Shown: one piece after another, positions 57,078 to 64,000 of the stretch
How positions within the stretch are numbered: position 1 is the stretch's first letter
Layout of the letters: every line of letters starts with the position of its first letter
Source: Sphingopyxis sp. JAI128
GTDB lineage: Bacteria; Pseudomonadota; Alphaproteobacteria; Sphingomonadales; Sphingomonadaceae
DNA: 64,000 bases
Direction of reading: 5' to 3'
Assembly: GCF_014207235.1 (NCBI RefSeq)
Contig: NZ_JACHDA010000002.1
Span: 1-64,000, forward strand
Notes under the pieces: generated by a model
What the model was told of the DNA's origin: nothing
Databases searched by the model: none
What the model saw: only the letters and a program-made list of their open reading frames with translations
Position numbers and translations under genes: made by a program

Positions 57078-58196
57078 ATGAATATGCACACTCGCATCGA
57101 TTTACCGCAAGGTGTCCACCACTGGACCCACGACGGCTCATCGCTTCCCGATTGGGTGAAAAGCGATGTCCGCGGCGAGATGTCGCCCAACGGCACCTTC
57201 CTTATCAAGACGCCGGTCGGAACGGCGCGCGTCCATCTCGGCAATGTCGTGATCCAGCATCAAGGTGACCTCTGGTGCAGAAATGCCGAGGAGGTGCCTG
57301 ATTTGGTCGCCTGCCTACGAGCGGAGGAACTGGACAACGTGACAGCGATCGGCCCGGGAAAATCGGCGCAGTTCGGGACAAAGAGCAAATCGGCAGCGAA
57401 GAAGGGCTTCCGGGCGATTGTCGGTGCGCCCCCGATTATTGAATGGGTGGCGCCCGAGCATCTCAGTGTTGACCCGACATATCAGCGATCCATCGATAAC
57501 GAGGCATCAAGACGTCTTATTGCCAGCATTGCCGCCTCCTTCGACTGGCGACTCTTTTCCTCGCTGATCGTCTCAGCTCGGCCGGACGGAAGCCGTGTCA
57601 TCATCGACGGCCAGCATCGCTGGGCGGCAGCGGTGCGCCGGGGCGACCTGGTTCACCTGCCATGCTGTTCGTTCTCCTATCGCACGCCTGCGGACGAGGC
57701 GCGTATGTTCATTGCAGCCAATCGCGCGCGGAAAGCAATGAACCGCCTTGATGATTTCTATGCGGCGCTGGCTGCGGGCGACGAGGACGCGCTGGAGATA
57801 AACCGTCTCGTCACCGAAGCTGGCCTTTCAGTCTCGCGAAGCATGTCGGTCGTTGCTCGAAAGCCCGGCGAAATCACGTTCACTTCATCGATTGCGACAG
57901 CCCTTCGGCGGCACGGTGATCAGGTGGTATCCGCGGCCCTGACGTCAATGGCCGAGGCATTCTCAGGTACCATGGTCGCCCAAGGGTCGTCAGTTTTCAA
58001 CGCACTCATTCTTCTATTTGCCGAACCTCCAAAGGGATTTGATCCCGACGCGCTGGCGCCGGCGCTGCGCCGGGTGGATTCGGGTGGCTTCCGAAATATC
58101 ATCCGTGATTTGCAAGGAAGCGAAGAGCGAGCCGTGGCGCTGCGAATTGCTATCGAAGCCGCAATGCTGTGTGAGCCGATCGTCGAAGCAGCATAG
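57078..58196 (+). CDS. ParB-fold (ParB/Srx nuclease-like) protein
   Basis: A 372-residue protein. The N-terminal ~110 residues have a beta-rich region of unknown type (VHHWTHDGSS ... VHLGNVVIQHQGDLW). The middle has a ParB/sulfiredoxin-like fold: LSVDPTYQRSID, a helix, and VIIDGQHRWAAAV, the typical DGxHRxxAA motif. FIAANRARKAMNRLDDF follows. Members of this group are common on plasmids, phages and islands and may be DNA-binding or CTP-dependent switches. ATG 57078 has AAGGAGACGG upstream. It is the largest gene of the right accessory region. Confidence 0.8.
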   Translation: MNMHTRIDLPQGVHHWTHDGSSLPDWVKSDVRGEMSPNGTFLIKTPVGTARVHLGNVVIQHQGDLWCRNAEEVPDLVACLRAEELDNVTAIGPGKSAQFGTKSKSAAKKGFRAIVGAPPIIEWVAPEHLSVDPTYQRSIDNEASRRLIASIAASFDWRLFSSLIVSARPDGSRVIIDGQHRWAAAVRRGDLVHLPCCSFSYRTPADEARMFIAANRARKAMNRLDDFYAALAAGDEDALEINRLVTEAGLSVSRSMSVVARKPGEITFTSSIATALRRHGDQVVSAALTSMAEAFSGTMVAQGSSVFNALILLFAEPPKGFDPDALAPALRRVDSGGFRNIIRDLQGSEERAVALRIAIEAAMLCEPIVEAA

Positions 58197-58311
58197 TCAT
58201 AGGCAGGCGGCGTTTCGACGTCGCCTGCTTCATTCATCGACGGGAGGTAGTGCCCTCAGTTTTTGGCTTTCATCGTAGCGCTCTTCATCATCATGGACAC
58301 CGGCCTGGCGT

Positions 58312-58743
58312 CTACTCGCAGCGATGCCCCCGCCAATATCGATCCCATCGTGCAGCGTAGCCATCACGGACCATCGCGCACGATATATCACCTGATTGCG
58401 GCGAGACGCAGAACGCAGCCGTTCGGTTACCGCCAGCGCCACCGGCAGATCGGCAGCGCATCGTTGGGCCCCTTACGGTGATATGGCCCGTCGAGCGCGT
58501 TCCCGTCGCCTTGCCTACCAAGCTGGCGAGATGATCCCGTGCCGCGCGCGGATCGGCGGCTGGGCACGGATGGCCGGGGCTGCACGATCCATCCATTTCA
58601 CGCGCTGCGATTCCGGACAGCCGGATATGTGGCCCCTCGGCGCACCATACGGGCCCGTCGCCATCCCAAACGGCGGTCGGCGTGCAATTGAACGATTGAC
58701 CGGCAGGCACGATGGAAGCGGCGAATAAGGTAGCGATAATCAT
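58312..58743 (-). CDS. SNase-like (thermonuclease-fold) exported protein
   Basis: A 143-residue protein with an N-terminal signal-like segment (IIATLFAASIVPAGQ), then a short staphylococcal-nuclease-like core: VWDGDGPVWC (cf. DGDT), IRLSGIAAREMDGSC (cf. VRLxGIDAPE), a cysteine-rich insertion PGHPCPAADPRAARDHL, and a C-terminal SGDISCAMVRDGYAARWDRY (cf. LNxxLVxxGYA). Catalytic arginine positions are uncertain. It may degrade nucleic acid in the periplasm, or have lost activity. No strong ribosome site is visible. Confidence 0.78.
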   Translation of the reverse strand: MIIATLFAASIVPAGQSFNCTPTAVWDGDGPVWCAEGPHIRLSGIAAREMDGSCSPGHPCPAADPRAARDHLASLVGKATGTRSTGHITVRGPTMRCRSAGGAGGNRTAAFCVSPQSGDISCAMVRDGYAARWDRYWRGHRCE

Positions 58744-58867
58744 AATTGGGAGACGCCTCAGCCAGCATGCGGAAGGTTGATTAAGATCGGAGCGAAGGTG
58801 CTCGATTGGATATTGGCGTCTAGCGGCAGGAGCAAGTATAGGCGACTCACTCTAGGGGGAGCAGATC

Positions 58868-59305
58868 ATGAAAAAGTTAGTAGCGGTGGCTGCGGCTATC
58901 GCCGTTGTAGTGAGCGCACCGGCGGTGGCGCGTAAGAAGCCCGATGAGCCGACCGATCCGAATATGCTTACGCAGGGCATGGTTCAGATGACGCTTCGCG
59001 TAGGAACCACGACGCAGGCCGAGATTATCGAGACCTTCGGCGCGCCAAATATCACGACGATGGATGCAAGCGGCAATCAAATGTGGGTCTATGACCGGCA
59101 TGCCACCGTCACCACCGATAGCTCGGGTGGGTTCTCGATCGGCATTTTGGCCGGGGGCGGGAGCGACGTTGGCGTTGGCGGCGGTCTCGGATTCGGCAAG
59201 CGCAAATCCAAGTCGACGACCTCAAGCCGAACCATGACGCTGGTCATCAAGTTTGATGGCCGGGGTGTCGTGTCAGACTTCAAGAGCCGTTCCAGCTCAT
59301 TTTGA
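58868..59305 (+). CDS. Exported BamE/SmpA-like small protein
   Basis: A 145-residue secreted protein. The signal peptide (KKLVAVAAAIAVVVSAPAVA) is followed by VGTTTQAEIIETFGAPNITT and QMWVYDRH, the two-part pattern of SmpA/BamE-type domains (helix, then GxP, then WxY strand). A glycine-rich stretch (GGGSDVGVGGGLGFG) interrupts the fold, and a final strand MTLVIKFDGRGVVSDF closes it. A GGGGGAGCAG ribosome site lies upstream. It is followed 15 bases later by another exported protein on the same strand. Confidence 0.75.
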   Translation: MKKLVAVAAAIAVVVSAPAVARKKPDEPTDPNMLTQGMVQMTLRVGTTTQAEIIETFGAPNITTMDASGNQMWVYDRHATVTTDSSGGFSIGILAGGGSDVGVGGGLGFGKRKSKSTTSSRTMTLVIKFDGRGVVSDFKSRSSSF

Positions 59306-59319
59306 TCAGGACCACGAAC

Positions 59320-59898
59320 ATGAAGAAAATTGCAATTCTCGCTGCCGGCGCGATGCTCGCGTTTGGCTCGGCTCCCGCGATGGCGAAAGACAAGATCGAG
59401 CTTTCGCCTCTCCAACTTCAAGCGATGCAGACGAAAGAATTTGAAGCCGCAAAGGAACCCGTCTTCGCATCGGTCATGTCGGTGCTCCAGGATGCCGGGT
59501 ATCGCATCGAGAACGCGGACCTTGCGACTGGCTTGATCACCGGCATCGGTTCGTCAAAGGGCAAGATGGTTTACAGCCTATGGTCGGGGTTCGGTAAGTC
59601 GAAGAAGACACCGATTGTTTCGACCTATATCGAGCAAATGGGACCGATGACCCGCGTTCGCCTGAACTTCGTCATGGCTAAGGTGAAATCGTCGCTCTAC
59701 GGCTCGCAGCCTCAGGACGAAGAACCGATCTTGGAAGCGGAAGTCTATCAGGACGCGTTCAATAAGATCGACCAGGCCCTTTTTATCCGGGCGAGCATGA
59801 TGCAACCGGCTGCGCCAACTCAGCCTGAGCCAGTGCCAACCGCCACGCCTGCTGCGACCACTGCCGCGGTTCCGGCTGAGCCCACGCCGCCACAATAA
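59320..59898 (+). CDS. Exported protein with Pro/Thr/Ala tail
   Basis: A 192-residue exported protein. After the signal peptide (KKIAILAAGAMLAFGSAPAMA), a domain of about 130 residues has VFASVMSVLQDAGYRIENAD, LITGIGSS and a strand-rich TRVRLNFVMAK, an arrangement like small periplasmic ABC-transporter-auxiliary-type domains; I do not assign a family. The last ~35 residues are a low-complexity Pro/Thr/Ala tail. It is paired with the preceding BamE-like gene; both probably share a promoter. Confidence 0.75.
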   Translation: MKKIAILAAGAMLAFGSAPAMAKDKIELSPLQLQAMQTKEFEAAKEPVFASVMSVLQDAGYRIENADLATGLITGIGSSKGKMVYSLWSGFGKSKKTPIVSTYIEQMGPMTRVRLNFVMAKVKSSLYGSQPQDEEPILEAEVYQDAFNKIDQALFIRASMMQPAAPTQPEPVPTATPAATTAAVPAEPTPPQ

Positions 59899-59903
59899 CG
59901 CGT

Positions 59904-59937
59904 CGAACGCCGCCAGTTCACAAGCTGGCGGCGTTCG
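59904..59937. terminator. Perfect 13-bp bidirectional hairpin
   Basis: CGAACGCCGCCAG (59904-59916) and CTGGCGGCGTTCG (59925-59937) form a perfect stem around TTCACAAG. The stop codon of the convergent minus-strand gene lies in the loop, so the hairpin serves the ends of both units. Confidence 0.8.
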
Positions 59938-60217
59938 CGTCTTCGATCGACCGCCTCAGACCTTCTGGCGTGACCCACCACAACGCGGCGAGCTTTTCGA
60001 TTTCGTCGCCCGTAGGTTCTGCGTCATCGTTCAGTTCCTCAATCCGCGCGCGCGTGATGCCTGCCTTGCGCGTGATCGTCTCCCATGGCGTGCACATTTG
60101 CCCGAGCCATGCGTCCATCCAATGATCGCCATCCGCTATAGTTCTCGCGACCGGATGCTCGGGGGAGTAGTCGACCACCTGCTTTTCGACCGGGCGCTCG
60201 CCCTTTCGGTAGACCAT
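59918..60217 (-). CDS. Unknown protein, last gene of the LexA-box operon
   Basis: A 99-residue protein without signal or membrane segments. Its middle and end (GQMCTPWETITRKAGITRARIEEL ... GDEIEKLAALWWVTPEGLRRS, shortened) look like two helix-turn-helix-type helical units, so DNA binding is possible. The ATG follows the stop of the preceding gene by one base. Function not recognised. Confidence 0.68.
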   Translation of the reverse strand: MVYRKGERPVEKQVVDYSPEHPVARTIADGDHWMDAWLGQMCTPWETITRKAGITRARIEELNDDAEPTGDEIEKLAALWWVTPEGLRRSIEDANAASL

Positions 60218-60218
60218 A

Positions 60219-60533
60219 TCAGGTGCTCGCGGAGAACAGGATGGCAAAGCCGACGTTGGCAGGATCGAGGCGAGAGATTTCTGCCGCAGCCGCATCCTTG
60301 GCGGCGTCGTGGGCATTGAGTGCGTGCAAGGTGGCGCCGTGCTCCCTGAAATGCTCGTCGGTGCGCTCGTCGGGCCCCAGCCCTTCCGCGAGTAGCAAAT
60401 CGACAGCGGCAGCCTGCACCGCTTCCCGAGCCGAGATGCCTTCGCGGGAAAACACGGCATTGGCCTCCGAGATCGCAGCATCGCGCGCCTCTGGCGTCAA
60501 TTTGTCCTGACCGTAGATCGTGAGGCCGCTCAT
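60219..60533 (-). CDS. Unknown helical protein of the LexA-box operon
   Basis: A 104-residue alanine-rich, acidic protein (TPEARDAAISEANAVFSREG, SAREAVQAAAVDLLLAEG, HDAAKDAAAAEISRLD). It is predicted mostly helical, with no signal and no known motif. It lies between the 58-codon gene (three-base gap) and the 99-residue gene (one-base gap). Confidence 0.65.
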   Translation of the reverse strand: MSGLTIYGQDKLTPEARDAAISEANAVFSREGISAREAVQAAAVDLLLAEGLGPDERTDEHFREHGATLHALNAHDAAKDAAAAEISRLDPANVGFAILFSAST

Positions 60534-60536
60534 CGT

Positions 60537-60713
60537 TCAATCCTCGTATAGCCGCGCGCGAACGTCCGAGGCCATTGTATCGGCCGTCGTGGCGCGGGTC
60601 AGCAATTCCGGGTTACCGGTCTTCGCAGCTCTATCCCGGTACCGGCGAGCGCGGTCCTCGATGAAGTCCGCTATACGGTCGGCATCGGGCTTTCCATTGT
60701 GTCCCGGCGTCAC
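60537..60713 (-). CDS. 58-residue protein of the LexA-box operon
   Basis: A short frame starting at GTG 60713, which overlaps the stop of the preceding gene (GTGA), and ending with TGA 60537-60539. Residues 8-58 are a charged helix (DADRIADFIEDRARRYRDRA ... MASDVRARLYED). No family recognised. The stop/start overlap on one side and three-base gap on the other support translation as part of the operon. Confidence 0.6.
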   Translation of the reverse strand: MTPGHNGKPDADRIADFIEDRARRYRDRAAKTGNPELLTRATTADTMASDVRARLYED

Positions 60714-61051
60714 GCGTGCACCTGGTTGGGCTGGAACGAGATGATGCTGCCCGGCTGGATCGCGCCCAATTTCCGGGCAGCATTGAGCACGTCGAAAACC
60801 CGCTTGTTCGCGCGGACGTGGGTCGGGTCGATATTGAAGCGCTTATAATCTTCCGCCCGGAGCTGCTGCACGTCGATGCCGGACTCGCCCAAAATGCGAT
60901 AGCGATGTGTGAGATTGTCCAGATCGGCCGCGGTGACGCCGTGCTTTTCAAGCACGCCCTCGACCTCCTCGCGGGCCTTGTCGACCGCCGCTTGGCTGAC
61001 ACCTTTCGCAACAAGTTTGAAGCCGCGAAAGCTGATCGCTTGCACGTCCAT
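60710..61051 (-). CDS. First gene of the LexA-box operon, unknown function
   Basis: A 113-residue soluble protein (DVQAISFRGFKLVAKGVSQA ... VLEKHGVTAADLDNLTHRY ... QLRAEDYKRFNIDPTHVRAN ... GSIISFQPNQ). It combines a short strand at each end with several helices; no family recognised. GGAG lies seven bases before ATG 61051; an ATG six bases earlier is too close to that ribosome site. The promoter 60 bp upstream contains a GTTC-N7-GTTC LexA box, so induction by DNA damage is likely. Confidence 0.68.
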   Translation of the reverse strand: MDVQAISFRGFKLVAKGVSQAAVDKAREEVEGVLEKHGVTAADLDNLTHRYRILGESGIDVQQLRAEDYKRFNIDPTHVRANKRVFDVLNAARKLGAIQPGSIISFQPNQVHA

Positions 61052-61086
61052 TTTCATTCTCCGACTCGATTCTCGATTGCACAAAT

Positions 61087-61101
61087 GTTCCACCAATGTT
61101 C
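61087..61101. promoter_or_regulatory. LexA box (GTTC-N7-GTTC)
   Basis: GTTC at 61087-61090 and 61098-61101 are separated by exactly seven bases (CACCAAT), the direct-repeat LexA operator of alphaproteobacteria. It lies between the divergent starts at 61051/61057 and 61116, so a single LexA dimer could repress both the four-gene minus-strand operon and the Cys4 gene. Confidence 0.7.
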
Positions 61102-61115
61102 TCATTTGTCGAGTC

Positions 61116-61427
61116 ATGAGTCGAGAGCTAGCGAACCCCATCGGCGACCTGTTCGATGCCGCCGTCCGGCATCGGACCATCAAGGCGTCGTGCCAATGCG
61201 GAAACGTCGGTATCTTCGATCCGCACGCGCTCTGGTTCCTGTTCGAGCGGAAGGGATGGAGCGACAAGCTACCCGCGGTGCGCAAGCGGATGCGCTGCCT
61301 GCAATGCTACTATGCGAAGCGAAAGCGCTCGCTCGCGATGCTGGAACTAACTTCCGAGGATCACACGCGACAATTGCCGATGCCAGACATTATCGAATGG
61401 AAGCGTCAGCTCAGGCGGCGCAGGTAG
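61116..61427 (+). CDS. Cys4 (zinc-ribbon-like) protein, divergent from the LexA-box operon
   Basis: A 103-residue basic protein. Cysteines at 26, 28, 61 and 64 (CQC ... RCLQC) form a probable zinc site; between them lies FDPHALWFLFERKGWSDKL. The C-terminus is very basic (KRQLRRRR). It may bind nucleic acid. The start ATG 61116 is 15 bases from the LexA box. The 3' end overlaps the convergent membrane-protein gene by 17 bases. Confidence 0.72.
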   Translation: MSRELANPIGDLFDAAVRHRTIKASCQCGNVGIFDPHALWFLFERKGWSDKLPAVRKRMRCLQCYYAKRKRSLAMLELTSEDHTRQLPMPDIIEWKRQLRRRR

Positions 61428-61950
61428 CCGGGCGAGCGTGCGCCATATGTCGATCAGCGAGATTGACGACGGGCTCAACTTCATGCCGGCTAACCGGTGT
61501 CGATTTGTCCACAGCAGTGGCCGGCAGCCAATATAGGAACCGCCGCACCAAAACCCCGACGATCGGCGCGCGCAATGAGTCGAAAAATAGCGCCGCGACG
61601 AAGAAGCGAACAAAGCGATCTTCCTGCTCCTTGTTCAGCTCGGAAAAGATCGATCCGCTACCGCGCTTACGCGACTTGCTCCGGAACAGCAGGGCAAAAA
61701 AGAAAGCCACAGTCAGCCACCCCGACCCGATGGCCTTTAGGATAAACTCGACCATGTCTCCCGCTCGCGGTGGTAGGTTGCGATCTTCCAGGAGAACGTG
61801 AGCGCTTTGCTCAACGAGAGGCCACACCGAATGGGCCCTTCTGAGCAGCTTCGTGTTGAACCGCAAATAGGCGGCGAAGATGAAGGGCGCGGCCAAAAGG
61901 GCTACGCCAATGAGTATGATCATTGCACCAACCCCGTCATCATTTTCCAC
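61411..61950 (-). CDS. Multi-pass membrane protein of unknown function
   Basis: A ~170-179-residue membrane protein. A first helix (IILIGVALLAAPFIFAAYL) and a second (SGWLTVAFFFALLFR) flank a region RAHSVWPLVEQSAHVLLEDR; a third hydrophobic part (FVRFFVAALFF) lies further on. The start may be GTG 61950, which overlaps the upstream gene stop, or ATG 61923. No family recognised; cotranscribed with the small membrane protein encoded upstream. Confidence 0.65.
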   Translation of the reverse strand: MENDDGVGAMIILIGVALLAAPFIFAAYLRFNTKLLRRAHSVWPLVEQSAHVLLEDRNLPPRAGDMVEFILKAIGSGWLTVAFFFALLFRSKSRKRGSGSIFSELNKEQEDRFVRFFVAALFFDSLRAPIVGVLVRRFLYWLPATAVDKSTPVSRHEVEPVVNLADRHMAHARPATCAA

Positions 61951-62197
61951 GAGGGCGATTTTGACGCCCAGCAGCTAATTTTCTCTTACCTTCATTCATT
62001 CTGGCATCGAGCTTGCGCTTCTCTGTGCGACCGTCAATGTATGCCTTCAACGGTCCGTTTGGCAAGCAACAAAGGACTAAGGCAATGGTTGCCATAACGA
62101 ACAGAAATACAAATGGGTACGCCTTCGCGGCCTGCAATAGGCCGATAAGAAAGTTCCCAGCCTTTTCGGCCTTTTCTAGTGATTCGGTCGCCCCCAT
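61940..62197 (-). CDS. Small single-helix membrane protein
   Basis: An 85-residue protein. An N-terminal amphipathic segment is followed by one transmembrane helix (PFVFLFVMATIALVLCCL) and a strongly basic tail (RTEKRKLDARMNEGKRKL). It overlaps the next membrane-protein gene by 11 bases. The size and layout recall holins or small membrane regulators, but nothing more specific is visible. It diverges from the SRAP gene. Confidence 0.6.
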   Translation of the reverse strand: MGATESLEKAEKAGNFLIGLLQAAKAYPFVFLFVMATIALVLCCLPNGPLKAYIDGRTEKRKLDARMNEGKRKLAAGRQNRPRGK

Positions 62198-62305
62198 TTG
62201 ATTCGTCAATACAGAGATAGCCAGAGGTGCCAAGCCTCTACATGATAACGGATCACGCCATTTTGGAACCATTGACTCTGAGTGGCGGACCGTCATCATC
62301 TCCCG

Positions 62306-62956
62306 ATGTGCAACCTCTACACCAACAAAACGGCGGTGCAGGAGATGGCGAACCTATTCGGAACGCCCGCCACCTACGGCTCCAACGCGCCTGAGGAAGT
62401 CTACCCGGGCTATCCTGGCATGATCGTTCGCGAGCACGAAGGCGCACGCGTCCTGCAATCCATGACATGGGGCTTCCCCGTCCGCCTCAAGGGCATGAAG
62501 CCGACCAGCAAGCCGAAGCCGGTCAACAACGCGCGCGATGACAAGTTGCTGACACCGTTCTGGAAGCACTGGTTCACGACACCGGCACACCGCTGCCTCA
62601 TCCCGTTCACGGCGTTTGCCGAGGCCGAGGGGCCGAAGGGCAAGATGACGCGAACGTGGATCAGCGTCGACGATCAACCGACCGCGGCATGGGCGGGACT
62701 GTGGCGGCCGACCGACGAATGGGGCGACTGCTATACAGGCGTCATGGTGAATGCGACCGAGGAGCTATTCGACATTCACGACCGGATGCCGGTGATCCTG
62801 CATCCTGACGAGCACGATGCTTGGCTGAACTGTCCGGCAGAAGATGCCATAGCGCTGGTGCGCAAATACCCCGCGAGCAGACTCGTTGTCGATCGGACAG
62901 ACGATCCGTGGTTTAAGCGGGCGGCGAAACCCGTTGAAGGGCCGACGCTCATTTGA
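62306..62956 (+). CDS. SOS response-associated peptidase (SRAP/HMCES family)
   Basis: A 216-residue SRAP-family protein. After removal of Met, Cys2 (MCNLYT) is the catalytic and abasic-site-crosslinking residue. The active site continues with VNNARDDKL (Asn and Arg), PFTAFAEAEG (Glu) and HDRMPVIL (His). It shields abasic sites in single-stranded DNA by forming a thiazolidine crosslink. ATG 62306 is required so that Cys is residue 2. Relatives sit beside SOS genes, fitting the LexA box 1.2 kb away, though no LexA box was found directly before this gene. A 37-codon gene overlaps its stop. Confidence 0.93.
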   Translation: MCNLYTNKTAVQEMANLFGTPATYGSNAPEEVYPGYPGMIVREHEGARVLQSMTWGFPVRLKGMKPTSKPKPVNNARDDKLLTPFWKHWFTTPAHRCLIPFTAFAEAEGPKGKMTRTWISVDDQPTAAWAGLWRPTDEWGDCYTGVMVNATEELFDIHDRMPVILHPDEHDAWLNCPAEDAIALVRKYPASRLVVDRTDDPWFKRAAKPVEGPTLI

Positions 62957-63069
62957 TGCCGCGACTTTGGCCTGATCCGCGCGACAATTCGCCCGAACCC
63001 AAATTCTTCCTCTGGGCCGTCGTGGTTAGCGGGATCGGCTATTATTTGCTGAGTTGGTGGCCGCGCTGA
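62956..63069 (+). CDS. 37-residue membrane peptide coupled to SRAP
   Basis: A tiny frame whose ATG overlaps the SRAP stop (TGATG). It encodes a polar start (PRLWPDPRDNSPEP) and one transmembrane helix (FFLWAVVVSGIGYYLLSWW). Coupling to SRAP supports that it is translated, but it has no recognised family. Confidence 0.5.
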   Translation: MPRLWPDPRDNSPEPKFFLWAVVVSGIGYYLLSWWPR

Positions 63070-63238
63070 AGTGATTGCGAACGGCGGTGCACCAAAAACC
63101 CCGCCGCACCGAGGAGGAGCGACGGGGCTATCCTCGGGTCGCAAGAGGACGGCGCGCGAGTAGCAAGCTGTGGTCGAACTGCAACCCACTCCGATCGCGG
63201 CCTAAACTAAATTTGGGGCCGGACGGCGAGGTTAAGGG

Positions 63239-63454
63239 TCAAACCTTCCTGGAGATGACCAGTTTTGGCGCATCGGTGCAGCGCGCGCAGGCGCCGCGGT
63301 ATCGTTGATACAATGGTGTTTCTTCCAAAGTGCCGGTCACTGCTTGCACCTGTTGGCGGCGGGCGAGGCCCAACGATTCCTGCAAGCAGTCATCGCACCA
63401 AGGGGCTGGCGTCGCGTCGATAAGCTCAATGATACGTCGGGCAATAGCTGTCAT
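63239..63454 (-). CDS. Small Cys4 protein with helix-turn-helix-like core
   Basis: A ~71-residue protein. PAPWCDDCLQESLGLARRQQVQ and GACARC (CxxC ... CxxC) are reminiscent of a small zinc-binding wHTH family frequent in sphingomonad plasmids and islands, in which CDDC-x-x-x-LGL-x-RRQQ is typical (from memory). It is probably DNA-binding. The ATG at 63454 was chosen to match that family start; the frame is open to 63631. Confidence 0.65.
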   Translation of the reverse strand: MTAIARRIIELIDATPAPWCDDCLQESLGLARRQQVQAVTGTLEETPLYQRYRGACARCTDAPKLVISRKV

Positions 63455-63497
63455 AATTTGGACCAATCGTTTGAACCGCAAGGGGAGCAGGCAGTGC

Positions 63498-63683
63498 CTA
63501 CCCATCGCAAGCGCACCCCGGCGGCTGATGGCAGTTCTTATCCTTCGCAATGCAGCTATTCCCGCAGGCCTTCCCCTTGCTGCATGTCTTGCAGCACGCG
63601 AATGCCTGAGCCGATCCGCATAGCGGCGCATCGGCTGCTATCGGCACTACCAACAGCGCGATCGCTGCGAGCAAATGTTTCAT
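63498..63683 (-). CDS. Cysteine-rich secreted small protein
   Basis: A 61-residue secreted peptide. A signal sequence (KHLLAAIALLVVPIAADA) is followed by a mature part with nine cysteines in 40 residues (positions 22, 30, 31, 34, 40, 44, 51, 57, 59; CCKTCSKGKACGNSC ... CACD). The spacing suggests a disulfide-stabilised or metal-binding knot. I recall similar GKACGxSC peptides in many proteobacteria without known function. It lies on the minus strand upstream of the Cys4 gene. Confidence 0.68.
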   Translation of the reverse strand: MKHLLAAIALLVVPIAADAPLCGSAQAFACCKTCSKGKACGNSCIAKDKNCHQPPGCACDG

Positions 63684-64000
63684 GATGCCCTCCCCCGAGA
63701 AAGACGGGTGTAGCAGGAATAGGATCTAGAGGCGAATCTGAGCGCACTGGCTAGCCCGTCGTTGGTCATCGCGACGGTTCACAAGAAAGGGCTCCGACTT
63801 TGCAACCGAAGCCCTTCCGGCATTTAGCTCCCAGCGTCTCGGGGTCTCAAGAGACGCCGGTGGCGCATGGGAGAATATGCAGATCCCGTCTGGGGTCAAC
63901 GAGCAGTTGGGTGGCCCCGCCGTCTGGGTCGATGGGACGGCGGGGTCGCCGACTCAATAACCATTGGCGGTAAAGGATGGGTGAAACTCTCAAATCGAGA
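63684..64000. other. Gene-free window end with a strong hairpin
   Basis: No coding frame is supported in the last ~317 bases. A perfect 10-bp stem (CCCCGCCGTC 63915-63924 with GACGGCGGGG 63936-63945, loop 11 bases) stands out. It could be a terminator or part of an RNA, but the sequence continues beyond the window. Confidence 0.4.

Noticed and set aside
62200..62306. A second LexA box before the SRAP gene
   Set aside because: A single GAAC is present (GGAACCATTGACTCTG) but no second half at seven-base spacing.

Overview
The window is GC-rich alphaproteobacterial DNA, most likely chromosomal sequence from a sphingomonad (Sphingomonadaceae, Sphingopyxis-like; inferred from gene content, from the small intergenic repeats, and from the alphaproteobacterial LexA-box type). 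A conserved core of about 46 kb (roughly 9.9-55.7 kb) lies between two stretches of accessory DNA.

Left accessory region (1-9.9 kb). An RHS/YD-repeat protein runs off the window edge on the minus strand. It carries a frameshift, and its signal-peptide start lies in frame behind a C-terminally truncated ParB-like gene, so the two form one fused reading frame. Next come an unrecognised cytosolic protein and an overlapping gene for a four-helix membrane protein, an AlpA-type excision regulator, a 59-aa companion and a large serine recombinase. The recombinase frame runs on into host DNA at a damaged copy of a chromosomal intergenic repeat, which looks like an island boundary.

Core region (9.9-55.7 kb). 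Polyamine genes (carboxynorspermidine dehydrogenase, carboxynorspermidine decarboxylase, ornithine/lysine decarboxylase) are grouped around a cNMP-binding/thioredoxin-reductase-like flavoprotein. Then follow a CoA transferase, two tandem MAPEG proteins, an RlmD-like rRNA methyltransferase, nnr, ilvD, a chain of overlapping genes (ETF-QO, TPR protein, ispE, N-formylglutamate amidohydrolase), a UDG-like protein, slt, moaB, a radical SAM protein, an acyl-CoA ligase, dnaE, a glutathione peroxidase and lolD/lolC. A merR-type regulator diverges from a glutaredoxin-MauE fusion across a near-perfect mer-type operator. phoD, a nucleotide pyrophosphatase, mutL and the full rod-shape cluster mreBCD-mrdA-rodA complete the core, which ends at tRNA-Lys(CUU).

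Right accessory region (55.7-64 kb). After the tRNA the character changes to short genes on both strands: an excalibur protein, small lipoproteins, a second ParB-fold protein, an SNase-like nuclease, a BamE-like protein, a four-gene minus-strand operon, small membrane proteins, an SRAP/HMCES-type peptidase and a 9-cysteine secreted peptide. A textbook alphaproteobacterial LexA box (GTTC-N7-GTTC) sits in the 58-64 bp divergent promoter between the four-gene operon and a Cys4 protein. This suggests an SOS-responsive island inserted at the tRNA; no integrase is visible inside the window.

The most promising undescribed units are the LexA-controlled island operon, the cytosolic/four-helix membrane gene pair beside the recombinase, the MerR/Grx-MauE pair in which the sensor lacks the canonical mercury cysteine, and a highly structured 300-nt intergenic region at 43.1-43.4 kb that may encode an RNA.
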